This document shows, piece after piece, positions 33,524-45,490 of a stretch of 64,000 bases of DNA. Made by a program: the position numbers and the translations under genes. The stretch is from the NCBI GenBank assembly GCA_963920665.1, contig OY987271.1, positions 19,967,350-20,031,349 of the forward strand, in the 5' to 3' direction. The stretch is from Straminergon stramineum (lineage: Eukaryota > Streptophyta > Bryopsida > Hypnales > Calliergonaceae). Under the pieces are notes generated by a model. It saw nothing but the letters and a program-made list of their open reading frames with translations, ran no database searches and had not been told where the DNA came from. Position 1 is the first letter of the stretch. Every line of letters begins with the position of its first letter.

Positions 33524-35179
33524 AATCCTCCACTACAACCCTAGCTCCTGCATCACCTCAATGTAAGTCACCATCTCTACACAGCTAAAACCCTAAGCCC
33601 TCCACACGCAACCTGATTTATACACCAACCCTAATCTCAATCCCAAATCACTCGAATCCCCAAATCCTCCAAATCCCAAATTCCGAATCTGAATTCTCTA
33701 TTCACAAAGCTATTGATCAGTTGAGGCATTATAAATGTTTCACTCTTCGAAATATCGGCAGATGAACTCCTGCGCTCGGAGAATTACAGCAACAGTGATC
33801 CCCAAACCCCAAGCCCTAAAACCCCATGTACATTTCCCCTCCATCTGATTCCGACGCCACTGTCGATTGTGGTTACCCATTTCAATTGGCAGCGACATCA
33901 AGTTAAGAGTCCGATGCCATTCTCGATTGCGGATTGAAAATTAAATGCAAAGAAATGAGAGAGATGAAGAGGCGAAATTCGACTTACTTACACAGAGACA
34001 CGGAGGAGATGTGTGGTGTGGTGTGGTGTGGATTTGAAGATGAAGGAAGACTTGATGCAGCAATGAGATTGTCTGTTGTGGCGAAGAAACATGAGAAAGC
34101 TTCGGAGGAAGGCTTAGTGTACTACGGGAGATGCTTCTAGATAGAAGATGCGGATGAAAAATGTAACCCCGGAAAGACGCAGGCAGCCTATTCTTGCCTT
34201 TTCTCCATGCCGAGTCGGCAGCGGCCGGTCAGTGACTCAGTGGTTTATTTTACTTACGTGGACAATTTATTGGGAATGGAGATTTTCATTTTTTTTTGGT
34301 TTAAAAAAAGACATGCTTTGGTAGAACCACCCATTACCAACCACTTAAGCATTTTGTGCATGATTTGGAGCAATTGATGGCATAATAAATTTTCTACCCT
34401 ATAGAAAGATATAAATGACGGGCATTGTCAATTTTTCATTATTTTTCTCCTTAACTTTAAATTACTGTGAATTTTGGAAGACAAAAGTTGGCTTGTACCC
34501 ATACCCTAGATATAGAGTCTTCCATAACTACTCATTCAAAGACTACTTTGGCTCTCAAAACCAAGGACATGTGTCATGACACTAATGGCTAGAAGATTGT
34601 CAGAAACCAAGGATTGATGGTTAGAAATTAGTTAGTGTTTGTGTTGAATTTCCTAGTACCTATAGATTGCCCATGGGGGCTTAGTTGGGAATGTGTGGTT
34701 CTACCATACTTCTATTTTCAACTAGTATGCAGTGTGTTGTTGCCACAATCTAAATAAAAAGTAAGAGTAGTTTTCAAAAAATTTAATTCCTAAAAACTTC
34801 AAAATTCAATAACTTTCACACAATAGGTCAAAATGTCATGAAACAAAGCTCATGCACCCTTCTTCATGGAGAGCTTTCCAATGGTACCAAGAACATGAAT
34901 GGGGACACACGGTTTTGAAGATCTCACTATAAAAAACAAAATAGACAACCTAACTTAATCAAGACCAATTATAGACAAAATTTACCTAGATATCACTCCT
35001 ACCTTTGATATAGATTCTACCAAGTATCACATGTGTATTGTGGAAATAGTTGGCTACTTCTCCAAAATGATAAAAAAAAATTCATTAGTAGAGATACTCT
35101 TTTGAAAGGAAATTAGGAATTGGGAAATTGGGGAATTTTGTTCACTCACGTTGTTGCTAAATGCAATGAAAAAAATAGA
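33524..35179. other. Upstream region of the USP-like gene, no other gene
   Basis: The first ~600 bp upstream of the start codon is G+C-richer and probably holds the promoter and 5' leader, with CCCTAA-type repeats at about 33580-33640 and a GTGTGGTGTG run at about 34014. Beyond 34,250 the DNA is A+T-rich and featureless. Open frames here are short and not protein-like. Confidence 0.45.
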
Positions 35180-35707
35180 TTAACCTCTAATGGCCCAAAA
35201 ATTTGGGAAAATTCACAAATATGTTACAAAGTATGGATTCCATAAAAATTTTAAAGTTTACATTGAGAGTAGAATGTATCCACATTGTCAAAATTTCAAA
35301 ACTATTTTTGTATTTTTTTCAAATTTGTTTAGAAAATTTAATTTAGAAAATTCGCCAAAACTACAATTTTTATATTTAGTATTTGAATATTTTATGATTG
35401 TTCAAAATTCTAGTTTCAATTGATTTGTGAAAAAATGCAAAAAATTTAAGGATGAAAACATCAACACTTTTTCTAAATAGTAAACTTTACAATACTAAGC
35501 AAACACTAAATAAATCACTTTTTTTCTTCCTTATAATTTTTTTCTAATTGTAATGATCTTAGTTTTGAATGTAAAAATAGAAAGACAATCCAATCTAGTT
35601 AATACAGAAAAAATGAATTTTTGAAAAGAAAGTGTTTTTTTGCTTAAAAACATAGCTAGAAGTCATGTAGCGACCCTAAATTGGTTGTATGGGTCTTTAG
35701 GGGTTAA
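35180..35707. mobile_element. TTAA element, family C-like (528 bp)
   Basis: It starts TTAACCTCTAATGGCCCAAA and ends GTCTTTAGGGGTTAA; the ends are imperfect inverted repeats and resemble those of 15472-16424. It is very A+T-rich and non-coding. Confidence 0.58.
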
Positions 35708-35845
35708 GTTGATTAATACCTCAATGCTTAATTTAAAGACAAGTAAGATTGATTTTGAAAATTTATAATAATTCATGAACTCTTCCAACACATTTGCATT
35801 ATTGATTTGTGTAGAATTTCATTCGGAAAATTCTGGGGTCAAGGG

Positions 35846-36051
35846 AGGGTTGCGAGTTTTAGATTTTCGGCACCCCCACAATGCAAATACAGAAAAAATA
35901 AAAAATAATTAAAAAAAAAGGTCAATCTGATGTGGTGCTGATGTGGCACCATTAGTGCTACATCAGATTCCAAATTTTAAAAAATAGAAAATAATTAGTT
36001 ATTTTTATTTTTTCCATAATTGCACCACAAGGGTGCAAAGCTTGCAACCTT
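35846..36051. repeat. Foldback element with nested inverted repeats
   Basis: The outer arms AGGGTTGCGAGTTTT (35846) and AAGCTTGCAACCTT (ending 36051) are imperfect inverted repeats, extending through GCACCC and GAAAAAATAAAAA blocks. At the centre AATCTGATGTGGTGC pairs with GTGCTACATCAGATT. The whole 206 bp could fold into one stem. Confidence 0.6.
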
Positions 36052-38331
36052 GTTGAGACTTGAAAATTTTCCTAATGTTTTTCTATTGATAGATTACATA
36101 ATTCTTCTTGAAGTCTCTTCCATGAATTTGATTCAGATGTATTGTATTTCTAACAACATTCATCATCCAATCGATGAATGGTTGAGCACTTAGGGCTAAA
36201 TCCATAAGGGGTACTTTATAGTTAGATAAAATAAAGGAACATTCTCTTTGGTGAAAAGAAAATTGTTCAAGACTCCTTTTTTCTTACCTTTCACCTAAGT
36301 GTAAAGTGGCCTCAATTTCTATAAATACATTCACACCATGGAAACAAATATAAAACAAAAGGAATTAAACTTTCCAACTCAAATGAACCACTTGCACTAA
36401 AGAACAAATATTTAGTTATTCACCTTAAATCCAACGTGACATATGATATGATATGTATAGGTAATATTTAAAAATTCTTGAAGGTCATAATTTATAACCA
36501 TAGAATCATAATCTTCAAAATAATTAGATATTGGAAGGGGATGTTGGGGATATTCAAACCTAGAGAAGAAGATAGTTTTTGTTTTTTCCCTTGATTGACA
36601 CTTGAGGCCCTTTGGAGTGAACTAACTCTCAATCTAGAAACATTTATCTTCACATGTGTTATATTTTAAACTCTTGTTATACTTACCATGCTTAAAGTAA
36701 TAATCTACATTTTCTTCATCCTCAATGTGAATTTACTCTAAGAAAGTTTGATACAAGGAAGAATGTAAATTTGGAGCTTGAGAAGAATCCAAAGAAGAAT
36801 TTAGATATGAGATCTTCATTTTTGCAAGTTTTCCTTTTCTTTGTACCCCTATAGTAACTAATTTAGAACCCTATATATAAGAATGAACTCCAAATGACCA
36901 AATTACTCACATCACTACAAAAAAGATAAAACTTGTTCCACCAATTTTATATAGCTCTTGGAGTAAGCTCTTAAAAAATTGATAAAAACAATTATAAATG
37001 TCATGATCCAAATGGCAATGGATATTGGCTTTCTTAAAATTTTGAGTGTTAATTTGTAAGTCTAGGTAAAGATATCTATAAGACTATTTACATTAATTCC
37101 ATTAGAAGCAAGAGTTTGAATAGTACAAGACTTTCCTACACTACTTTTCAAACTTAATTTTTAAAAATCTAAAAAATTATTATTTGAGTTTGAATTATTT
37201 AATATATTTTATTTAAATAAAATAAAGAAATCTAAGATATTTTAAATCATAAATTTTTTTATTATAAAAATAAGTAATCTCTGTAGATTATTTCTATATT
37301 GGAAAAGTGAATTGAAAATCCGTAGGTTAAACAAAAAAGGTAAGAAAATCCAAGCTTTAAAATTGTTAAGTATTCCACACACACACTAAATATGAGTTAG
37401 TAAAGGATGGAAGAAAAAAACTAAATTTCTAATTATGATAATATAAATATTAAAAAAAAATTAATCTTCATAGTGACAATATTGTAGAAGCAATGTCAAC
37501 CATGTCATCCATTGTTTTCAAAAATTGTGAACATTAAATGAAGAAAAACATATATCATGTGTTATTCTATTCTTATTTTTTCTACAAAATATCCTAATTG
37601 CCCACTAAACAAAACTCTTCATACTTTTTTGCTAACTAATAAACATTGAAGTTTTGTTCATTGAATTGTAGGGTATATCTCATTATTTTTATTCTATTCC
37701 AAACTATACTTACAAGTTTGTTAGTAATAAGGCATTGAATTCACTAAAATTTTGGAAATAAAATTGAATTGAATCTATGAACCAATAATACAAATAATTT
37801 CTAGAAAGTTTGACCAACTTAATAGTTGGTCTTGACTATGTACATATAAGAAATTTAAGGAGAAATATACAAATTTTTAGCCAAATTTCAACAAATGTTC
37901 ATTATAAATCACCATAAAAAATACTACATATAAATAATTAACAAAAATATCATGCAAAATCTACAAAAATTAGGACAGGCTTCTATGTACCAAGACTAAA
38001 AAATGTGCAATAGGTTACAAGAGACAAATCAAAATTGTTAGTGGCTAATAAGATTTTGGAGGGAGACTTGTGAAAAGGGAGGGAAGCAAGTTTCCAACTT
38101 TTTGAATACTATTTTTAATTTTGGATTTGAACTTTCTTGGTTCTTTTAGTTTGACATTAAAGTAAATGCTAATTCCCTCTACTCACATCAAACTCAAAAG
38201 ATCATGAAACTCAACAAATGTAATTCCAACTTTGAAAAACTCGAAAATTCATTTCCAATTCCAACACAACATGGATGTTTGCTCTTTAGTCGCCCCTCAA
38301 CTAAACTTTTGGACTAGTGACTACCAACCCT
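36052..38331. other. Extremely A+T-rich gene-free DNA
   Basis: I see no coding region, inverted repeats with clear ends or RNA genes. Homopolymeric A/T tracts are frequent. This may be decayed transposon sequence beyond recognition by eye. Confidence 0.45.
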
Positions 38332-38432
38332 TTTTTTTTACTTTTTGAAAAAGTGCTAGGGTGGCGATCACTTAAAATTTGGTGAAGTATTGTATTTCTA
38401 CATTCATCCAACTTTTGGACCAAAAAGTCATA
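38332..38432. repeat. Dispersed repeat, copy 1 (with 55541-55633)
   Basis: The block AAGTGCTAGG(G/A)TGGCGATC followed by ACTTAAAATTTGGTGAAG and CATTCATCCAA recurs at 55541-55633 in the same orientation with about 80 percent identity by eye. The type is unknown. Confidence 0.6.
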
Positions 38433-38579
38433 TCATATTCAATTCAATTTTTCAATCATATTCATGTACTTTTTCATCCAAATATCTCGTCCGAGTCTGC
38501 AACGAATGTACTAAATGAAACCCTAATTCCCCTTGCGAGGTATTGCATAGGCATGGGCCTACAGCTCTGTTTTCTTTGT

Positions 38580-39722
38580 TGCCGTGCTACCTCCGGGCAA
38601 AGTTAATACGGGACGGAGTGTGCGCACTCGCTCTCGTCTCCACAACCCGAATTTCAATTCCGAAGTCGTTCTGCTCCACCCGCGCATCCGGCGACTGCCG
38701 TCTCTTGTTGCGCATTTCATCTTTGGTGCGTCTCTGAAAAGGAAACTGGCCCTCATTTGTGTTCCAATTGGGGTTTCAACCTCTTGCCTTCGGTTTCTTT
38801 GTCTAGTTCGGAACAGCTTGCCTCTTTCTCTCTCTATTCTCTCTGGTTGCAGATCGACTATCATGCAGGAGTCGAGGAGAGTTGTCAGGTTCGAGGGCCC
38901 GAGGGTGTGTATGCGCGCCCGGAAGGATATATGTAAGTGCTTGTAATTGGCCATGCCACTGGTTGGCTTGATAAGAGTATTCTTAACAATTGTGTTGGTG
39001 ACGATTACAGAGTTTGTACAATTGGACGATTGTGAGAGGAGAACGACGCCAGTGCGGATTTAAAAGGTATGATGTCGCAGTCATTGAGTGCGAATTCTGT
39101 AATGTTTTCGTTTGGTGATTGATGTGTCAAATTAAGACTCGATCAGGTTGGTAGGTAAATCAGACTGGATTCTTTCGACGGTACGGTTGATTTTGGTGCC
39201 AATAAATGAGGTTTGGAGGGGTTTTAAATCACCTCAAGTCGTCAGGGTTAGTGAAACATTGCTTTTCACATAATTGCGTGTTTAGAGTTTTAGATGTTGA
39301 TGTTAGTTTTTGTGTAGTTAGATATTCGGTCACTTATGTTTTTGTCTCCCGTGTAGAGTATTGGATAGTTGAGAAGGGATTTGCATGAAGAGTGATGAGA
39401 GTGGGTGGAAGCACCGACAGGCAAGGATTTCTTTCATTGCTCTTCGCATTTCTATTTGGTTTTTGAAGATGCTACTGGGTTATTGATTAGCATAAAATTT
39501 TGATTAAATAGAGCGGTATGTTTTTTATGAAATTTTAGGTTTTCTGTCGTTCATAGTGGTTTCAAGTTGTTACTCTTTTCAGGCTAGTATCTGATTATTT
39601 CTTGATTTTATTTCCCTGATGGCTGCAGATTCGTAGAGAGCAAAGCACGAAAGATTGAGTGTCAACTAATCAAGGGGAGGCCAGGTAGTCGTACAGTACT
39701 TGACTTGAGCAGCAGGTAAGGG
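38580..39722 (+). other. Probable promoter and spliced 5' leader of ARGLU1
   Basis: This G+C-richer stretch has plausible leader splice sites: a donor at ATAT|GTAAGTG (about 38932) and an acceptor TGATTACAG (about 39010), then a donor AAAAG|GTATG (about 39066) and an acceptor GGCTGCAG (about 39629). A 120-codon open frame at 38584-38946 crosses the first of these and shows no known domain. I treat it as upstream leader sequence rather than a gene. Confidence 0.4.
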
Positions 39723-42267
39723 ATGCCTCGATCACTGTCCAGGTCGAGGTCCCCGCCTCGCAAGGGGCGGCACCGGTCTTCTGCACGATCTCCATCGCCG
39801 GCGAGCCACCGTCACAGCACTAGACGGAGGAGGGAGACCTATAGAAGCCGATCACCAGTACATCATGGTCACAGCAGGTGTGTTACAGTGAGCAAACAAT
39901 GGGCTCTCAATGCAGTTGTTGTTGGGCTAGAAACAGCCATGAGAGAGTCTGAGAAAGAGTTTGTCAGAAAGAGATGAGTATCATGTACGCATAAAAAGTT
40001 GTTGAGAAAAAAGACGAAAAGAGTATGAGAATGAGGTGGGAACAGACGTGCTCGAAAGGGATGATGATGATGTTCATGGAAGGAGGGGGTTTTCATGCTG
40101 TTGCTGCCTGGAGGAAAGCTGGAAGGCTTTGGGAAGGTCCTCAGTTCAGGAACCTTCCAATCGCTTCTGATGTATCGCCGCCTTCTTCCCTCTGGTAACC
40201 GTACCATAGATGTGCCTGCCATCATGTGTTGCTTTCATCTTCGGCGCGCTTTGTCACATGTAGGTCCATAATTTCCCGAGTTGGTCTCATTATTTAAGGG
40301 TTTTTCGCAGAGGGTGTACAAGTTCAGTTGGGGTGTCGAGGTCCGATTCCTGATGACTGAACGGCATATAATTCTCCTTCGGGGGATATGTACTAATTTG
40401 AGATGGACATTAGAACAATCACATCTTTATACTAGGGTCCTGTAGTCTATATTAGAACTTTTGTAAAAGCCTTCTGGCAACTTAGTTAAGTACTGTCTCA
40501 TATCCCTAATCTCTTTGACAGGCACAGGAGTCGGACGCCAACTCCAAGGCGATCAAAGCGGCGTAGCCGTACACGATCACCATTAAGGTCTCGAAGTACA
40601 AGTCCTGTGGCTGTTGATCGAAGAAGAGCCTTTGATAAGGTTCGCGAAGATGAAGAGCTTGAGAAGAGAAGGTAATGCCGCACACATTTAGAAGTACCGT
40701 GTTCACTATGAACAAACAGGTTGGTACGTTCTTGGGTCAGTCATCTGGTCTCTGTGAATGTCCTTGTAACCATGCTTGACGGGGGTCTCGTACGAACTTA
40801 TACGTGACTTCCTGCACCCTACAATGTGAAATGAATCTGTCGAGTTCATTTCAGGTGGATGCCTGGCATGGTTACCTGTACTCACAAAGATTGGCGTTCT
40901 TACCCTCTTGGGTAGGATTTGTCCAATAACAACAATCTGGAAACCTTAAGGATATACTTCTCATTATTTATTTGCTTGGATTCTAATCAAATTGCTGATG
41001 TTAACAGGGGAAGTAACATGGAAGAGAACCATCCAAGTAACCTTGCCAAAATAACGGCAATTTTTCATGGTTAACATTGCTAGAAAGGATGGGTTAGTTT
41101 TCCTTCGCAGTCAAAGTGTGTAGTGGAAGTGACGCCATGTGGTGAGACTTTTCTCCTGGTCCATGGCAGTGTCTAGTGGGACTGTAATTCGAATCAGTCT
41201 GTAGCATATCTCGTCCATGTCCTTCACAGTAAGGTCCTTTCTGTCCTCGGGTGTTCAGTGGAGGATATTTTTCAGCTGCCTCTTCGAATTGAGCTTGTTT
41301 GTCATCTCTGGATGTACCATGTGTCACGATTTTTATGTCGCAGTATAATCGAACCTGGACTCGTGCAACATACCTCAGGTTATGTATCAGTTTTGTGTGG
41401 TTTCTATCTGCTTTTACATTGATGTTGCTTTAAAAGAACCAGTACCTTGTGAATGCCATCTCGTGCCCACAGTATGTTGCACCACAGCATGGGCACTGTT
41501 TATAGCTTCCTCATTGTTGCTGACTTCGCGTACTTTATTTACAGGCGGCAGCAAGAGGCTGAAACAAAGATTATTGAGGAAGAATCTGCAAAGAGAGTAG
41601 AGGAAGCTATTCGAAAGAAGGTTCACGATGCCTTACACTCCGAGGATTTTAAGAAGGAAATGGAATTGAAAATACAGGAGGGCAGGAAAAAAATTATTGA
41701 TGACATTGCTGCTCAGCTTGAGAGGGAAAAGGAGGAAGCACTTGCTGAAGCCAGGAGGAAAGAGGTAAACTGTTACAATCCTACTGTCACTATTACTGTA
41801 CTCTATTAGATTGTATGATGGTATATCTGTTCGTGGCTATTTTACAGTGGGCTGTTGTCAATTTCTCTCTGCATTAGTGTCCTCAGATTCACTTCACATT
41901 AATGAGAGCAAGTGGAGTACCTGTATAACCTAGTCATCTAGATTATGGCATTTAGATGTCACTTAATTTAACAGTTGCTTGTCTTATATATGATTTTCAG
42001 GAAGAAAAAAAGAGAGAAAAAGAACAGTTAGAACAGATGCTTGAAGAGAATCGTCGGAAAATTGAAGAAGCTCAGAGGCGTGCAGCTGAAGAGCAAGCCA
42101 GGAAGGAAGAAGAGCGTTATCGTGAATTGGAGGCTTTACAACGGCAAAAGGAAGAAACACTTCGGAGAAAAAAGTTGGAAGAGGAGCAAGGCCGAGCAGA
42201 GCAGATGAAAATTTTAGGCAAAAAGAACACTCGGCCCAAGCTGTCATTTGCCCTTGGGTTCAAGTGA
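39723..42267 (+). CDS. ARGLU1: ARGLU1 homologue (arginine- and glutamate-rich protein)
   Basis: Four coding exons (39723-39877, 40522-40671, 41545-41764, 42001-42267) join in frame to 263 aa. The N-terminal ~95 residues form an RS-rich region (MPRSLSRSRSPPRKGRHRSS, RRSRTPTPRRSKRRSRTRSP). The remainder is a long Glu/Arg/Lys/Gln helix, with blocks RQQEAETKIIEEESAKRVEE, EEKKREKEQLEQMLEENRRK and IEEAQRRAAEEQARKEEERY. It ends with the family signature ILGKKNTRPKLSFALGFK, close to the ILGKGKSRPKLSFSL tail of the animal protein. Animal ARGLU1 is a nuclear factor that links Mediator/nuclear-receptor transcription and alternative splicing; a similar splicing-associated role in plants is inferred. The architecture (RS domain, then charged coiled coil) and length match the family. 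The start at 39723 opens the RS domain directly. Confidence 0.9.
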
Positions 42268-42689
42268 GGACATGTACTGCATCACAGCAGAGATTCTTGT
42301 GCTTCTTCACAGGGTTTCTTTGTTGATTAGGGTATCTGTCATTGTTTGAGGAGGCGCTTATGTGGTAGAGATAGGAAGTTCTATAGCTAGGTATAGATAA
42401 TTAGAATAGAAATGATGTTTTTTTTGCAAGAAATACTCATTGTAAAGCATATTATTGGTCTTCTCTCAAAAGCTTATTGTTTCTGTTTACTTTTCACTGT
42501 CAATGGTTGTATCCTTGTTGGAAGAAACTACAATCGAGTGTTAAGTGCAGGTGTGAATTTCGGCTGACATGGTGTTATATTCAGTAAACTTCTTCGCATA
42601 AGTCTGGTCTAGCATCACCAATCTTCACTGTTTGCTGGTAGTGTATGATTGAAAGTAAATTCAAGCATTATTTTAACCATTACTTGTAG
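42268..42689. other. 3' flank of ARGLU1
   Basis: Probable 3' untranslated and flanking sequence. Nothing else is recognised before the first TTAA element at 42690. Confidence 0.4.
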
Positions 42690-42935
42690 TTAACCCTTGA
42701 ACGCCAGGCTGGTGACTGGAAATCAGCCATTTTGGAACCGTGTGACATCATCCACTTTAAAAAAATCAAAAATATTCATTGGGAGTAAAACTACTGTAGA
42801 AGATCTCCCCTTTGTAGAAGATCTCCCCTTTCCACCCCTAATTTTGAGGATGAATAGTTGCAATTCTATTCTATAGAGGGGAATTCCTTGATGTTCATTG
42901 GACAAAAAGTGTTTGCCGCATTGTTTAGGGGTTAA
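42690..42935. mobile_element. TTAA MITE, family A copy (246 bp)
   Basis: It starts TTAACCCTTGAACGCCAGGC and ends GCATTGTTTAGGGGTTAA. It carries a 20-bp direct duplication of GTAGAAGATCTCCCCTTT at about 42796-42833. It shares its right TTAA with the next element. Confidence 0.8.
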
Positions 42936-43387
42936 CCCTGTAAGGAAGGGCTAGTCACCGTGGAAATCTTCTTTTTTGAAACAGTGTGAATCATCTATTT
43001 TAACCCTTGAACGACACGGCGGACGATTATTGTCCGATGAATGACAAGGAATTCTCCTCTATAGGATAGAATTGCAACTATTCATCCTTGGAATTAAGGG
43101 TAGAAAGGGAAAATCTTCTACAATAGTTTGACTATCAATGAGTGTTTCTATTTTTTCTAAAGTGGATGATGTCACGCGGTCCCAAAATGGCTGATTTCCG
43201 CGGTCACCAGCCCGGCATTCAAGGGTAAAAAAAACCCGAAAGTAATCATTGGAGGTCATACTACTATGTAAGACCTCCCCTTTTTGCACAAAATTCCAAG
43301 GATGAACAATGGCACTTCTGTCTCACATGCGAGAGTTCTCTCTCATCTATCGGACCACTCTAGTCCACAATGTCCTTATTGGGTTAA
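42932..43387. mobile_element. TTAA MITE, family A host copy split by a nested copy
   Basis: It starts TTAACCCTGTAAGGAAGGGC and resumes after the nested insertion with AAACCCGAAAGTAATCATTGG, ending TGTCCTTATTGGGTTAA. With the insert removed, the remaining sequence follows family A order (GTCACCGTGGAAATC, GTGTGAATCATCTA, GGAGGTCATACTACT, CATCTATCGGACC). Confidence 0.72.
43000..43229. mobile_element. Nested TTAA MITE, family A, opposite orientation
   Basis: It starts TTAACCCTTGAACGACACGG with CGGACGATTATTGTCCGATG, and ends CCCGGCATTCAAGGGTAAA. The left TTAA is intact; the right reads TAAA. It inserted into the TTTAAA tract of the surrounding copy, where family A normally reads CTACTTTAAAAAA. 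Confidence 0.75.
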
Positions 43388-43429
43388 ATGTTGTCTCTAT
43401 CACATAAACAACTTATTGTAGAAAAAAAC

Positions 43430-44101
43430 ATTATTCCTTAAATGTTGGGTTGGTGGCTATGAAAATTATTCCTTTTGGAACCGTGTGATATCATCTACTT
43501 TAAAAAACATGAAAATACTCATTGGAGGTCAAACTAAGGTAGACAAGCCTATTACCACCTTGATTTGGAATTTGAGTATCTTGGGACCAATTCCAAGAGG
43601 AGCACATATTTTTCATAGGGGTGTACTTGTTTCATGGATCAAACCCAAGTGGAATTATAATTTTCTGATTGAAATGGTAATTTCTCTGAATTTTTGAAGT
43701 GGTCAGCCTTGAAATTACAAAAGTGCCCATAGAGTGGAGTCATAAATGTGCCTTGACCATCCTATAAGTGCCCTTCCATGTACCTATTGGCACTTAAGTT
43801 CTCACCAATTAAGGAATGACATGTTACCCATTTTTGCATCAATACGTTAATTTTGTTAGAATCTTGAATGGATTTACATATTTTAGGGGTAGATTTAGAT
43901 GTTTTCATGGATAAAATTGGGGCCAAAAGTAGGAGAATGGAATTAGGCATTTAATGGCAATTGATTTGTCTACCTTTTTGTTGAAGATCTCTCCTTTTTG
44001 CACAAGATTTGGGGGACGAATAGTTGCACTTATGTCCTAAATAGAAGGATTCTTTGTCATTCATCAACTAGAAAATGGCCACAATGTTGTTTATGGGTTA
44101 A
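43430..44101. mobile_element. TTAA MITE, family A copy interrupted by another MITE
   Basis: The left end is decayed (TTCCTTAAATGTTGGGTTGG). The body follows family A up to GGTCAAACTAA at 43536, then resumes at TTGAAGATCTCTCCTTTTTG (about 43981) and ends GTTGTTTATGGGTTAA. Confidence 0.65.
43537..43975. mobile_element. MITE with AGGTAGA termini nested in family A
   Basis: Left end AGGTAGACAAGCCTATTACC and right end TGATTTGTCTACCT are inverted over AGGTAGACAA. TA precedes the left end; the right flank reads TT. The terminal AGGTAGA is shared with the TA-flanked MITEs at 6690 and 14837, although the interiors differ. Confidence 0.6.
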
Positions 44102-44684
44102 ACATCACTACAGGCTTCTACATAAAAAATTATATGTACTAGCACCTTCCAAAAAGTCTTGCAAGCCTACTATGAAACCCTTCAATTTTTCATTTTTAGC
44201 TCCATTTCAAGAATATTGTATCAAAACTATTGTATTAAATCTATTGCTTTATGAAACCTTAACCAATAAATGAAATTTCAATGACTAAAAATAGAAACTC
44301 CATTTTTGGTGATTTTTTTAATTTTATTTTTAAATTTACATAATAATTCATTGAAAAATAGATGTGATGATTTTTTGAGATCTAATTGGACATGTATTTA
44401 GGATACATCTTTGTTCACATCTTTCATGTTCCAAAGATTTACACTATATAGGTAAAATTTTCCTCTATGTGGCTTTAATGAATCTAGCAATTTTCTTTCA
44501 TATATGTTCAAGCCTTCAAGGCTAAGGAACACAAGCTCATGTATTAATAAAAATGGAACAAACATTGTCAAATAGGGTATCATTAGAAAGCTCCAATATT
44601 GTAGAAGTCTACTATAACATGCATTTTACATTATATCTTGTTCACTAGCAACTACTTTGCAACAAAGTGGTACATCCACTACCA
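44102..44684. other. A+T-rich gene-free DNA
   Basis: No gene or clear repeat boundary is seen. It may belong to the same decayed element as the Tc1-like remnant that follows. Confidence 0.35.
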
Positions 44685-44930
44685 TCAAGTACTACCACCT
44701 TGAGCTACTATTATAGATTCCATTTGGTTTGGCATTGTAGACATTAACTTTTGGATACTTTTTTGAGGTATATCCTCCCATGCCAAATTCACGGATGTCC
44801 ACGTTTGGTCTTTGTTATGGAGTCTACATTTTTTTTGCACTTGATCTTTGACTTGCTAGTCTTGCCTCCATAAGTTTTCTGTAGGAATGAGGTCAAAAGA
44901 ATTTGGTGGTCATTCAATGACTTTTACATT
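44685..44930 (-). pseudogene. Decayed Tc1/mariner (DD34E-like) transposase C-terminal fragment
   Basis: Translating the minus strand gives VIE*PPNSFDLIPTENLWRQ, then a TAG, then QVKDQVQKKCRLHNKDQTWT, SVNLAWEDIPQKSIQKLMST and MPNQMESIIVAQGGST before a stop. This is the recognisable tail of Tc1-family transposases: the W-P-x-x-S-x-D-L-x-P-x-E-N-L-W block that contains the catalytic Glu, then W-E-x-I-P and the M-P...R/Q...G-G ending. The Trp codon has become TGA and one later codon TAG. No upstream catalytic Asp block was found, so only the last ~80 codons remain. Tc1-like (DD34E) transposases are uncommon in flowering plants, which is one reason to suspect a non-seed plant. Confidence 0.8.
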
Positions 44931-45490
44931 ATATTATGGTGCAAAGTTAACTAACATTACTTAGAACTTCACAAAGTTTGCTTACAAAACTCCTAGCAAT
45001 ATCACATACACAATATTCTAGACAAATATCAATCTTCTCTCACTCAACTTCTAGGAGATGTCTACAAGCAACAATCACTTGAAGCATGCATGCAATAATG
45101 TCAATCCTCTCAACTCCAAAGCTAGTTGACATTCACTACTTGTGATCTCCTACAATGAAATTTTCAAGTATAGCATTGTACCTTTAAACTCAACTTAGTG
45201 TTTCCAAAATTAGTCACTTCTCACAAAGGGAGACATTCTAAAAATTGAAATGAGTTACAACAAAGTACATAACTCACCTTATCCAAGGCAAAAATCTCAA
45301 TCAAATATCTAAATTTACCTACTACAAATATGTTCTATAATCAAACTACTTGGTTGTAAACCAGACATGGGTAGCAAGATTTATTGGAGGGTATTGTACA
45401 ATGAGGATAATAACTATGAAAACCAACTGTCGGTATGCATTTTGTATTGTTGCCATACCTTCACAGTTTCAGAAAGAAATCTTCACATAT
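44931..45490. other. A+T-rich DNA upstream of the Tc1 remnant
   Basis: I looked for the N-terminal half of the Tc1-like transposase on the minus strand here and did not recognise it. There is no other gene. Confidence 0.35.

Noticed and set aside
38584..38946. 120-codon open frame upstream of ARGLU1
   Set aside because: It spans a likely leader splice donor and shows no domain; treated as 5' leader.
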